From: JAQVEM01 sp964616545
GTDB lineage: Bacteria > Actinomycetota > Humimicrobiia > Humimicrobiales > Humimicrobiaceae
Direction: 5' to 3'
Assembly: GCA_964616545.1 (NCBI GenBank)
Contig: CAZTUA010000026.1
Location: 1-27,808, forward strand
Length of the DNA: 27,808 bases
Below are positions 16,208-24,022 of this stretch, in pieces. Both the position numbers and the translations under genes were made by a program. Position 1 is the first letter of the stretch. Each line of letters starts with the position of its first letter. The notes below the pieces were generated by a model, which made no database searches, was not told the origin of the DNA, and saw nothing but the letters and a program-made list of their open reading frames with translations.

Positions 16208-16933
16208 TCAGTCAAACAAATTTTTGAATCCCCTGTGGATAGATTCCAGAAGGTGCAGCCCGCTGCCACTCTTTACCTGTTTCGATAGCCAGATACTGTG
16301 TACGGCGCGGATTCTTATAGTTATATTCTTTATACCCATTATTTTCCCAATCGCATGCGAATGATGGCCCTGCCGAAAATAAAGAAGCCGGCCATTTCTG
16401 TCAATTACAACACCTACCTCTGGTGCGAGGTCGGGATTAAAACCGCTGTTTTTAATTTCTGCAAATAACTTTTTATACTTTTTAAAATACAGAATAATAT
16501 TTTCCTCAGAATCAAGTAAAATATCCCCGCGCTGTAAAGGTTCACCTTTAAGCATCTCACCTGTAGCAAAAGAATAAAACCGGGTGTCCCTGTAGTTCTT
16601 ATTTTCAACAAAAAAATCCCTTATCATAACAAACTTTTCATGTTCTTCTGTGAGAATTATATCCCTGTCCCATTCTCCTGACCATACAAACATATTCTCA
16701 GGCATAGAGTCAGGGTCATGAATATGATATTTTAAACGTTCCAGATTTGTCTTAAATACAAGTGAGTCATTGAAACATAAACTCGCAAGCAGAGCAGGTA
16801 CATGATTTCTTTTACTGTGAAATAAATAAAAGTTCACAAGTAATATCAACCATACAACTACTTTTGCCAGTGCCCTGGCAGGGGGCTTTAATACTTTCTT
16901 GATTGCCTTAGAATAAGGCTGTGCATTTAACAT
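16208..16933 (-). CDS. ParB/Srx-like domain protein, membrane-anchored, glycan-locus associated
   Basis: A 241-residue protein of unknown function. The N-terminus is basic and followed by one hydrophobic stretch (about 23-39, AKVVVWLILLVNFYLF), a likely membrane anchor. In the middle is WSGEWD (84-89). The C-terminal half has VVIDRNGRLLYFRQGHHSHA, then IGKIMGIKNITIRI and VHSIW (to 215). This matches the pattern of ParB/sulfiredoxin-like domains in which a RDG...GHHR-type motif precedes ...LGL..IPVxV. In this protein the usual HR is HS. Related proteins are often found beside sugar-modification genes and are not known to partition DNA. Its ATG shares one base with the stop of the cytidylyltransferase gene (TGATG), so it is probably co-translated with the nonulosonate genes. 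Confidence 0.65.
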   Translation of the reverse strand: MLNAQPYSKAIKKVLKPPARALAKVVVWLILLVNFYLFHSKRNHVPALLASLCFNDSLVFKTNLERLKYHIHDPDSMPENMFVWSGEWDRDIILTEEHEKFVMIRDFFVENKNYRDTRFYSFATGEMLKGEPLQRGDILLDSEENIILYFKKYKKLFAEIKNSGFNPDLAPEVGVVIDRNGRLLYFRQGHHSHAIGKIMGIKNITIRIRAVHSIWLSKQVKSGSGLHLLESIHRGFKNLFD

Positions 16934-18102
16934 CAGGAATTTACTTCCAGGATAATATTACAAACCTCTCTTACGCAGCCGTTACCGCCCTTACTGACAC
17001 ATACATAGTCTGCAATATTTGATAGAGAAGGTTCCGCATCACCCGGCACTGCTGCAAATCCAACTGATTTTAGAATCTCTATATCATTTATATCGTCACC
17101 AATATACGCGATATTTTCCAGAGATATTCCTGACTGCTCTGAGATTTTTTTTAATACTCCCAATTTATTATCAATACCCTTATAAAGATAGTCAATTTTT
17201 AATTTTTCTGCTCTGAAATCTATAATGGTCGTATTTTCTTTTGTAATTATAGCAGTCTGTATACCAATTTTTCTGATTAGCCCCAGGCCCATTCCATCTC
17301 TAACGTTAAACCGCTTCGTTTCTGTACCGTTTATATCACAATAAACAGAAGCATCTGTCAGCACCCCATCCATATCCATAGCCAGCATTTTTATATTTTT
17401 AACAGAGCTTTTAATATTTCTCTTTCTATCCTCTTCCCTTTTTTTAAGAAGAATATTTTCCACAATATTCCAGTCATCCGGTTCATCTATTTCAAAAGAG
17501 GTTTCGGCAGACATTTCATATGTACCTATTTTCCCTCCAAGCCTGCATTTTTGATTTTCAAGAATATCCCTTTTTGTTAGATAGAAAGCTCCGTTTTCCA
17601 TAATCCATCCATTAAATTCCTGCCTGCGCGGCCTTTTGGCCGGGTTATAGTTAACTGGTTTATTATCATCGGACCAGAAAAACTTTTTTACCCTCACTCC
17701 GCTTACAAGGGAGTCATAATTATTTTCTAAAAAATATTTTATGGCAGAATCAATATCTTCCGTTGTTGTAAGAGGGGAAGTTGCCTGCAGGGTTATAAGA
17801 ATATTAAAATTAACTTTATCCATAAAATCCAGCATAACGGATTCCGTTGATGCAGTATCTGTTGCCAGCATTGGGTCTCTTTTTAATATTTTTACCGGTA
17901 ATCCAGATTTAGATACGACATTAGTTATTTCATTAGAATTAGTTGATACATATATATTATCAACTAATTTGGAGTGGCTAACCGCTTCCAGCACCCACAG
18001 ACACAATGGCTTTCCGGCGATACATTTTATATTTTTAAGAGGAATAGACTTTGAGCCACCTCTTAACGGTATAAGAGCTACAATCTCAGGTTTCTGTTCC
18101 AT
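16933..18102 (-). CDS. neuA: Bifunctional acylneuraminate-type cytidylyltransferase / KdsC-like HAD phosphatase
   Basis: A 389-residue fusion. Residues 1-220 form a CMP-sugar synthetase: ALIPLRGGSKSIPLKNI (9-25) is the CTP-binding signature, LQATSPL (105-111) and ENGAFYLT (169-176) are further family landmarks. Residues 238-389 form a HAD domain of the KdsC type with all motifs intact: DMDGVLTD with Asp243 and Asp245, IITKEN (Thr287), IGDDINDIE (Asp336 and Asp340) and the KdsC-type tail GGNGCVREV (372-380). A synthetase fused to a phosphatase suggests a route in which a 9-phosphorylated nonulosonate (sialic-acid-like or Kdn-like) is dephosphorylated and then activated with CMP. The exact sugar is not determined. 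It overlaps the synthase gene by 25 bases. Confidence 0.88.
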   Translation of the reverse strand: MEQKPEIVALIPLRGGSKSIPLKNIKCIAGKPLCLWVLEAVSHSKLVDNIYVSTNSNEITNVVSKSGLPVKILKRDPMLATDTASTESVMLDFMDKVNFNILITLQATSPLTTTEDIDSAIKYFLENNYDSLVSGVRVKKFFWSDDNKPVNYNPAKRPRRQEFNGWIMENGAFYLTKRDILENQKCRLGGKIGTYEMSAETSFEIDEPDDWNIVENILLKKREEDRKRNIKSSVKNIKMLAMDMDGVLTDASVYCDINGTETKRFNVRDGMGLGLIRKIGIQTAIITKENTTIIDFRAEKLKIDYLYKGIDNKLGVLKKISEQSGISLENIAYIGDDINDIEILKSVGFAAVPGDAEPSLSNIADYVCVSKGGNGCVREVCNIILEVNS

Positions 18103-18956
18103 TTTAATTTTTTCTTTTGTTCTAATTCAACATCAAGCAGATCTTTATTTTTATATTTAAGGCTGGTATAGGTAGCAAATAAGTTTCTTACAAGTTTTCT
18201 CAAACCATCGGGTTCCAGAGAAGCAGCGTGGTCAGTCCCTTTCCATGTTCTGTCCAGCGTAAAATGCCTTTCTATGTATCTTGCGCCGAGTGCATAAGCT
18301 GCTACATCTATCGCTATTCCAAGATGATGGCCTGAAAATCCTATATCCTTTACTACGTCTTTATATTGTTTTTTTAACTTTTCAATTTCGAGCAGGCAAA
18401 TATCTTCAAAACTAACAGGATATCCGGAAATACAGTGATAAAGCACCAGGTCTTTATTTCTTCCCTTCTTTTGAAAATAATTTACAATCTCTTCTCTTTC
18501 TCCGACAGTTGTCATGCCAAGTGATAGATGAATTTCGCCGCCAAAATTATCAAATATATAATCAAGTAATTTAAAATAATTACTGCAGGCAGAAGGAATC
18601 TTTATTATCTCCGGAGAAATGCTGCATATTTCCTTTGCAGAAGTTAAATCCCACACAGAACAAGAATAAACTTTCCCATACTTTTTACATTCTTCCATTA
18701 ATTCCTTATGCTGGCCAACTGTAAACTCCAAAAACTCTCTGTGCTGTCCGTAAGTTTCACCAAATGAATTCATTGGCACAGGATGGGGAGTATTGTATTC
18801 TTCCGGAGTAAGTACTTCGGAAGGAGTTCTCTTTTGAAATTTAATAACATCGGTATTACAGAAATTGGATGCAATCTCTATCATCTGCTTCGCTATATTA
18901 AAATCACCCATATGATTGCATCCTATTTCAGCAACTATAATTGGTTTTTTATACAT
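18078..18956 (-). CDS. neuB: NeuB-family nonulosonate synthase, short form without SAF domain
   Basis: A 292-residue PEP-dependent synthase of the NeuB family, which condenses phosphoenolpyruvate with a six-carbon sugar (ManNAc-like, or its 6-phosphate) to make a nine-carbon keto acid. Visible landmarks are AEIGCNHMGD (9-18), IKFQKRTP, GETYGQHREFLEF, SVWDLTS, YHCISGYP, GFSGHHLGIA (in place of the usual GYSDHT) and ERHFTLDRTWKGTDHAASLE near the end of the barrel. The protein stops soon after the barrel, so the C-terminal SAF (antifreeze-like) domain of classical NeuB, about 60 residues, is missing. No epimerase (NeuC) or Pse/Leg precursor genes are in the window, so the precursor is made elsewhere. 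Confidence 0.88.
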   Translation of the reverse strand: MYKKPIIVAEIGCNHMGDFNIAKQMIEIASNFCNTDVIKFQKRTPSEVLTPEEYNTPHPVPMNSFGETYGQHREFLEFTVGQHKELMEECKKYGKVYSCSVWDLTSAKEICSISPEIIKIPSACSNYFKLLDYIFDNFGGEIHLSLGMTTVGEREEIVNYFQKKGRNKDLVLYHCISGYPVSFEDICLLEIEKLKKQYKDVVKDIGFSGHHLGIAIDVAAYALGARYIERHFTLDRTWKGTDHAASLEPDGLRKLVRNLFATYTSLKYKNKDLLDVELEQKKKLKWNRNLRL

Positions 18957-19026
18957 TTTTCTACTTTCTATTTTTTTATTTATACTGGTATTTAATTTAA
19001 AATCAACTTAAGACTCAAACAAATAA

Positions 19027-19956
19027 TCAATTCCTACTCCGACGTAGCTTGTATATATAATTAACTGCAATAACCACAACAAGACCTGTAAGTATACTTA
19101 ACAATATTACAATGATAGAATTTATAGCTCTATTATTCTCGATATTAATGCTGGGTTCTTCTGTCAGAAGCTCGACACGGTTATCTACTTTTTCCTTTTC
19201 ATCTATAAGTTCCTGGTAGAGAATGCTGGATTTTCTAATTTCATCCTCATTGTCAATTACCCTTTCTCTGTATAAAAGCATCTCTCCCTTTTTCTCCATT
19301 ATCTCATACTCAAGTTGCTCTGTTGCGGCATTATCCATTTTATTATACAAGCTATTAATTTCTCGACTAATCTCTGATATTTTTTCTTCGAAATAATTGT
19401 TTTCCTCTTCCAACACTCCTATATCTTTTTTAATCATTTCAAGTGTATTATTAAATATTTCAATATCATGATTTTTAATCTGTTCTCCAAGTGATTCAAT
19501 AAGTTTAAATCCAATATCTTTTGCAAGCTTTTTATCCCGATCCTTAACCTTTAAAGAAAAAACACTGGTATCTTTATCCAGGTCTATTTTTATCAGGGAA
19601 GAATCCACATATACTTTATAATTATCAACTTCCGGGATATCCTCCAGCGCACTGAATATTAAATCCGTTTTTAGTATTAGGGAGATATCTGAAGCTCCAA
19701 TAAAAACATTTTGATTGCTTATAAGTTGGTCCTGGGAATCACTGTACTGTAGATATTCATCCTGCACATAATCATCCCTCAGGCTGAATTTATATCTTGC
19801 TTCATATAATACTGGAATTCTAAAAATATAAAGAAATCCAAGAGTAGCAACTAATATTACAGTTATAATGAACCACCATTTTCTTTTTAGAAATAAACGG
19901 AACAGTGTTCTAAGATCAATTGTATCTTCAGAATAGTTATCCCCTTTTTCATCCAT
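19027..19956 (-). CDS. Wzz-type polysaccharide chain-length determinant
   Basis: A 309-residue polysaccharide co-polymerase. A membrane segment at about 28-46 and a second at about 276-301 flank an extracytoplasmic domain. Its second half (about 160-265) is strongly charged with heptad-like Leu/Ile spacing, a probable coiled coil. The N-terminal TIDLRTLFRLFLKRKWWFI matches the family start. No tyrosine-kinase domain follows, so this is the simple Wzz-like or CpsC-like form and not a Wzc fusion. It would set the length of the polymer made by one of the two polymerase-like proteins. The start is supported by GAAGGGA seven bases upstream of the ATG. Confidence 0.85.
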   Translation of the reverse strand: MDEKGDNYSEDTIDLRTLFRLFLKRKWWFIITVILVATLGFLYIFRIPVLYEARYKFSLRDDYVQDEYLQYSDSQDQLISNQNVFIGASDISLILKTDLIFSALEDIPEVDNYKVYVDSSLIKIDLDKDTSVFSLKVKDRDKKLAKDIGFKLIESLGEQIKNHDIEIFNNTLEMIKKDIGVLEEENNYFEEKISEISREINSLYNKMDNAATEQLEYEIMEKKGEMLLYRERVIDNEDEIRKSSILYQELIDEKEKVDNRVELLTEEPSINIENNRAINSIIVILLSILTGLVVVIAVNYIYKLRRSRN

Positions 19957-20035
19957 GCCATGTCCCTTCGTTTAGAATAGGATTATAAAAATTTATTATC
20001 ATAAAGTATAATATTTTATCATTTTAACATATAAG

Positions 20036-20064
20036 TTTATATAACAATAAGCCACACTTTCCAA
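20036..20064 (-). promoter_or_regulatory. Candidate promoter for the Wzz and nonulosonate genes
   Basis: TTGGAA (20064-20059) and TATAAA (20041-20036) on the minus strand are 17 bases apart, within the 172-base gap upstream of the Wzz-like gene. The -35 is a four-of-six match. It would start a separate transcript for wzz, neuB, neuA and the ParB-like gene. Confidence 0.3.
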
Positions 20065-20128
20065 AATAATTATTGACCTCTGGTATATGTATATTAAAAA
20101 TTATATTTAAATTACCGACCTGATATAA

Positions 20129-21268
20129 TCAAATATTAATTAATTTTATGAATCTTTCACTAAAATACTTCATGCCATTTTCGTCCCATAAATTTTTAAA
20201 TCTTTTTTGCCCTTCTTCTGCAATTTTTTTTCGGCTGGATTCATCTGATAGGATATTATTAAATTCATCCTTCCACTTCTCAATATCCCATGAGATTGGG
20301 AAGTAAGTTTCATCCGGTATATATAGATCTGGCCACGTCTCCAAATGACTCATATCTGGTTTTATCAATGCGGCCCCCGCCATAAATGTTTCGTAATCCC
20401 TATAACATATCTCACCCCAACCGAACGGACTGACAACAAATTTAGATTCTGACATATTTGTAAGATATTCCTTTTTTGGCACAATTCCAAGTGAAAAATT
20501 TTCAGCCAATTGGTGGTCTGAAAGAAATTTATGCATTTTTTTTCTCTGAAAGGAAATTATGGTTTTCCTGTAATCTTTAAAATAATTAGCGCTAATTATA
20601 TATTTTTTATCTCCACCGACCTCACCATATTTTAGAGCGAGACTTTTCCTGAGTATATACTCGATTCTTGATAAATTAGATTGAAAATTATTTACAGCCA
20701 GTAGAATGTTCCACGAAATTCCTATTTTATGTTTATTTCTTAAATAAATATGTAATTTATTGTTTTTAAGATTTTTTTGAGGCGAGTAGTCTCCTTTACC
20801 AATATTATATTTTTTATTGTAATAATCTGTAAATAATCTATTCCCAAATAATGCTTTTCCATACAAAGACTTGTCTTTTAATAACTGCTTCTTGTAATAA
20901 AAATCTACATAAGGTAGAACATAAAATAACATTGAAGTACTATCCAGATTATCAAACAAAATCAAAGACTTTGTATTTTTTTTAATATGACTTAAAAAAT
21001 TTATTATTATATTTTCTTTTTCTTTTTGTGTGGCATTGCTTTTTTTAACTAAATTTTTCTTTATCCTGATATCAATAATTACGGTATCTGATAATTTGCA
21101 TTTGTGTAAGTCAAATATATTTAAAAATCTTATCCTGTATCCCATTGCTTCAATACGTGTTTTATTTAAAAAAACTGGATACCAATCCGTATTTAATAAT
21201 CTAAATTTCGATTCAATTAAAGTAAGGGTTTTAAAAATTGCAGGGATAATAATATCTATGTTCTTCAA
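20129..21268 (-). CDS. Exostosin-like/GT1-like glycosyltransferase
   Basis: A 379-residue protein without membrane segments. Its C-terminal part has SKFVVSPFGWGEICYRDYET (275-294) followed by FMAGAALIKPDMSHLETWPD. This matches a group of capsule and lipopolysaccharide glycosyltransferases with an exostosin-like C-terminal donor site. The N-terminal two thirds are AT-rich, Lys/Asn-rich and poorly conserved to my eye. The start is TTG at 21268, supported by AGGAG ten bases upstream. It follows the UDP-xylose synthase gene by 58 bases, so a xylosyl- or glucuronosyltransferase role is tempting but unproven. Confidence 0.72.
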   Translation of the reverse strand: MKNIDIIIPAIFKTLTLIESKFRLLNTDWYPVFLNKTRIEAMGYRIRFLNIFDLHKCKLSDTVIIDIRIKKNLVKKSNATQKEKENIIINFLSHIKKNTKSLILFDNLDSTSMLFYVLPYVDFYYKKQLLKDKSLYGKALFGNRLFTDYYNKKYNIGKGDYSPQKNLKNNKLHIYLRNKHKIGISWNILLAVNNFQSNLSRIEYILRKSLALKYGEVGGDKKYIISANYFKDYRKTIISFQRKKMHKFLSDHQLAENFSLGIVPKKEYLTNMSESKFVVSPFGWGEICYRDYETFMAGAALIKPDMSHLETWPDLYIPDETYFPISWDIEKWKDEFNNILSDESSRKKIAEEGQKRFKNLWDENGMKYFSERFIKLINI

Positions 21269-21326
21269 CTTCTTGTTTCTCCTAACTTTACTCTTTAGAT
21301 ACTTAATTCGACATCAATTTTTAACG

Positions 21327-22265
21327 TCATTTATTAAATTTTTCCTTAAAGAATTTTATAGTTTTATTAATACCCTCTTTGAAATCTACTTTCGGCTCCC
21401 AATTAATCACGCTTTTAGCTTTAGTTATGTCAGGTTTTCTTACCATGGGGTCATCAGGAGGTAGTTCTTGAAAAGTAATATTACTTTTGCTCTTTGATAA
21501 ATACTTTATATTTTCTGCAAGTTTTAATATTGTCATTTCTTCGGGATTGCCTAAATTTAAAGGCCTATGATAACCAGAATTAATAAGCTTGTAAATACCT
21601 TCTACCATATCGGAAATATAACAAAAGCTTCTGGTCTGGCTGCCATCACCAAATACAGTTATATCTTTACCTTCAAGGCACTTACTTATAAAAGTGGGTA
21701 TTGCCCTTCCGTCATCTTTTCTCATTCTTGGACCATAAGTATTGAATATCCTGACAATATAAGTATCCAGTCCCTGCTGCCTGTGATAAGCCATTGTAAG
21801 AGCTTCCGCAAATCTTTTTGCTTCGTCATATACTCCCCGGGGACCAACAGGATTAACATTTCCCCAGTATTCTTCTGTTTGTGGATGTACCTTTGGGTCT
21901 CCATATACTTCAGAGGTTGAGGCCAGAACCATCTTGGCCCTTTTAGCTTTAGCCAGACCCAGTATATTATGGGTCCCAAGTGAGCCCACTTTTAATGTTT
22001 GTATTGGAAGCTGTAAATAATCAATAGGGCTTGCAGGAGACGCAAAATGAAATATACAGTCTATATCATCTTTTATATCAATATACATGGCTATATCATG
22101 GTTTAAATATATAAAATCACCGCTCCTGATATGCTCTATGTTTTCCAATGAACCAGTTATAAGATTATCCATACATATAACCCTGAAACCCTTTTCTATA
22201 AGGTAATCACATATATGACTACCTATAAAACCTGCCCCTCCCGTAACCAGTGCATTTTTTTTCAT
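21327..22265 (-). CDS. uxs: UDP-glucuronate decarboxylase (UDP-xylose synthase)
   Basis: This 312-residue short-chain dehydrogenase/reductase converts UDP-glucuronate to UDP-xylose in the cytoplasm, through an NAD-bound 4-keto intermediate. The NAD site GGAGFIGS is at 9-16. The decarboxylase signature is strong: FHFASPASPIDY, STSEVYGDPKVHPQ (116-129) and NPVGPRGVYDEAKRFAEA (138-155), with the catalytic Tyr146 and Lys150. It ends RKPDITKAKSVINWEPKVDF-like, as in the family. The ATG follows AAAGGAGA, the best ribosome site in block B. It lies 11 bases after ugd, which supplies its substrate. Confidence 0.93.
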   Translation of the reverse strand: MKKNALVTGGAGFIGSHICDYLIEKGFRVICMDNLITGSLENIEHIRSGDFIYLNHDIAMYIDIKDDIDCIFHFASPASPIDYLQLPIQTLKVGSLGTHNILGLAKAKRAKMVLASTSEVYGDPKVHPQTEEYWGNVNPVGPRGVYDEAKRFAEALTMAYHRQQGLDTYIVRIFNTYGPRMRKDDGRAIPTFISKCLEGKDITVFGDGSQTRSFCYISDMVEGIYKLINSGYHRPLNLGNPEEMTILKLAENIKYLSKSKSNITFQELPPDDPMVRKPDITKAKSVINWEPKVDFKEGINKTIKFFKEKFNK

Positions 22266-22276
22266 GTAAGTCTCCT

Positions 22277-23635
22277 TTATCGTCCTATCCCTATATATCT
22301 GAAACCTAATTTTTCTATCTTATCTCTTTCAAAAAAGTTTCTTCCATCGATTATGATATAGTGGTTCATTAATTTCTTTACTTTATTAAAATCAAGCCTT
22401 GCAAACTGTTCCCATTCTGTAGCAATTATCAAAACATCCGAGCTATCCATAGTTTCATATTCATTCCTGCATATTTTCACCCTATCAATTAGTGCTTCAG
22501 GTTTATTTTTTACAACCGGGTCATATGCTTTTATTTTGGCACCCATCTTAGACAAACTATTCATAATAGTTATAGATGGGGCATCTCTTACATCATCAGT
22601 GTTGGGCTTAAAAGATATGCCCAGAACAGCAATTGTTTTACCTTTGACAATTTTTAATTCATCCTGTACTTTTTTGACTATTTTTAATCTCTGCTCTTTA
22701 TTTACGTTGATTACAGAATTAAGTATCTGTGGTGTCATTCCATATTCACTGGCAATATAAGTTAGTGCAGATACATCTTTAGGAAAACAGGACCCTCCCC
22801 AGCCTATACCTGCATTTAAAAATAAAAGACCAATCCTTTTATCAAGACCCATACCTTTCGCTACTGCCTTTATATCTGCTCCAACCTTCTCGCATATGTT
22901 TGCAATTTCATTTATAAAAGATATTTTAGTAGCCAAAAATGAATTGGAAGCATATTTAACCATCTCCGCACTGGTCAGGTCGGTTACTACCACCGGAATC
23001 TTTTGCCCTCTTGGTATTAATCTTTTATTATCTGGCCACTCAAAGTTCTGCTCTATTAGGGGTTTATATAGCTCCAGCATCCTCTCTATGGCTTTTTCAG
23101 AAGAAGAACCAATAATTATTCTATCTGGGAAAAAGGTGTCCTCTACAGCGCTTCCTTCCCTTAAGAATTCGGGGTTGGAAACCACATCAAAATTAATATT
23201 TTTATTGCTATTATTGGTCTCAATGCTTTCTGATATCATCATGGATACCCAGTCTCCAGAGCCAATCGGTACTGTACTTTTATTTACTATTATTTTATGA
23301 CTATCTATAACTCTACCTATATCTACTGCCACCTGCTCTACAAAGCTGAGATCGGCCTGGCCATTAGGAAGGGAGGGTGTTCCTACGGATATGAATATGA
23401 CCTCAGATTTTTTTACCCCTTCTTCTATGCTGGTACTAAATTGAAGTCTCCCCTTTTTTATATTAGTCCCTATAATCTTCTCCAATCCTGGTTCATAAAT
23501 AGGGCAACCTCCTTTTTTTAGTATGTCTATCTTTTCTTTTGCTTTATCCACGCATATGACTTTATTCCCAATCTCTGCTAGGCATGCCCCTGTAACAAGT
23601 CCCACATAACCTGTGCCTATTACGCTAACCTTCAC
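22277..23635 (-). CDS. ugd: UDP-glucose 6-dehydrogenase
   Basis: This 452-residue enzyme oxidises UDP-glucose to UDP-glucuronate with two NAD molecules. The NAD motif GTGYVG is at 7-12; KSTVPIGSG (119-127), NPEFLREGSA (154-163) and the active-site GWGGSCFPKD with Cys283 are all present, followed by GISFKPNTDDVRDAPS in the C-terminal domain. Length is normal. It begins with GTG at 23635. It is the first gene of block B and pairs with uxs to make UDP-glucuronate and UDP-xylose for the glycan. Confidence 0.95.
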   Translation of the reverse strand: MKVSVIGTGYVGLVTGACLAEIGNKVICVDKAKEKIDILKKGGCPIYEPGLEKIIGTNIKKGRLQFSTSIEEGVKKSEVIFISVGTPSLPNGQADLSFVEQVAVDIGRVIDSHKIIVNKSTVPIGSGDWVSMMISESIETNNSNKNINFDVVSNPEFLREGSAVEDTFFPDRIIIGSSSEKAIERMLELYKPLIEQNFEWPDNKRLIPRGQKIPVVVTDLTSAEMVKYASNSFLATKISFINEIANICEKVGADIKAVAKGMGLDKRIGLLFLNAGIGWGGSCFPKDVSALTYIASEYGMTPQILNSVINVNKEQRLKIVKKVQDELKIVKGKTIAVLGISFKPNTDDVRDAPSITIMNSLSKMGAKIKAYDPVVKNKPEALIDRVKICRNEYETMDSSDVLIIATEWEQFARLDFNKVKKLMNHYIIIDGRNFFERDKIEKLGFRYIGIGR

Positions 23636-24022
23636 TTTTTAAACTCTTTCTACTCCTATTTTTATGATTTTTATGGTTTCAATCGGTCCTGGTTTCTTAA
23701 GTATCAGTTTATATCTTATCTAAAGATACACTTAAGATATAATAATGCCAGCACTCATTTATGCCACTAATATTTTTTAGATATTTTTAATTATTATAGA
23801 ATATTTGTTTAATTATTTGTATTTGTTTTTAAGACTTATGTATTAACGTTTTATATCCCCGGGCAAAATATCATATTTAAGTTGAGTGCCCTAATGGCAG
23901 AACAATATAAAGGCATGTCTTTATTTGCTATATAAAAAATAGGTTTAATGGCAAAGTAGAAATAATCCACTGAGTAGTGCTAAATTCTGGTAATATGCTC
24001 TTTTTGTCTCGTATACTTACTT
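23636..24022. other. 387-base intergenic region upstream of ugd
   Basis: No gene is seen. The region is very AT-rich. Between 23696 and 23740 it has two mutually exclusive inverted repeats, 23711-23718 with 23733-23740 (8 bp, perfect) and 23696-23705 with 23725-23736 (two-base bulge), 60-105 bases upstream of ugd. A minus-strand TATAAT lies at 23798-23793 but lacks a good -35. I see no convincing terminator for the hydrolase gene. The base composition changes here, from about 40-45% GC on the right to about 30-35% on the left, judged by eye. Confidence 0.5.

Noticed and set aside
23297..23521. Plus-strand open frame opposite ugd
   Set aside because: It is antisense to the conserved NAD domain of ugd; no independent coding signal.
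23793..23798. Minus-strand TATAAT upstream of ugd as the block B promoter
   Set aside because: The hexamer 17 bases upstream reads TACAAA, a poor -35, and the region is so AT-rich that a TATAAT by chance is expected.
23747..23900. Inverted TGCCA...GCACTC elements (near 23747 and 23885) as ends of a small mobile element
   Set aside because: The arms are short and unequal (a five-base insert in one), with no target-site duplication and no coding content between them.
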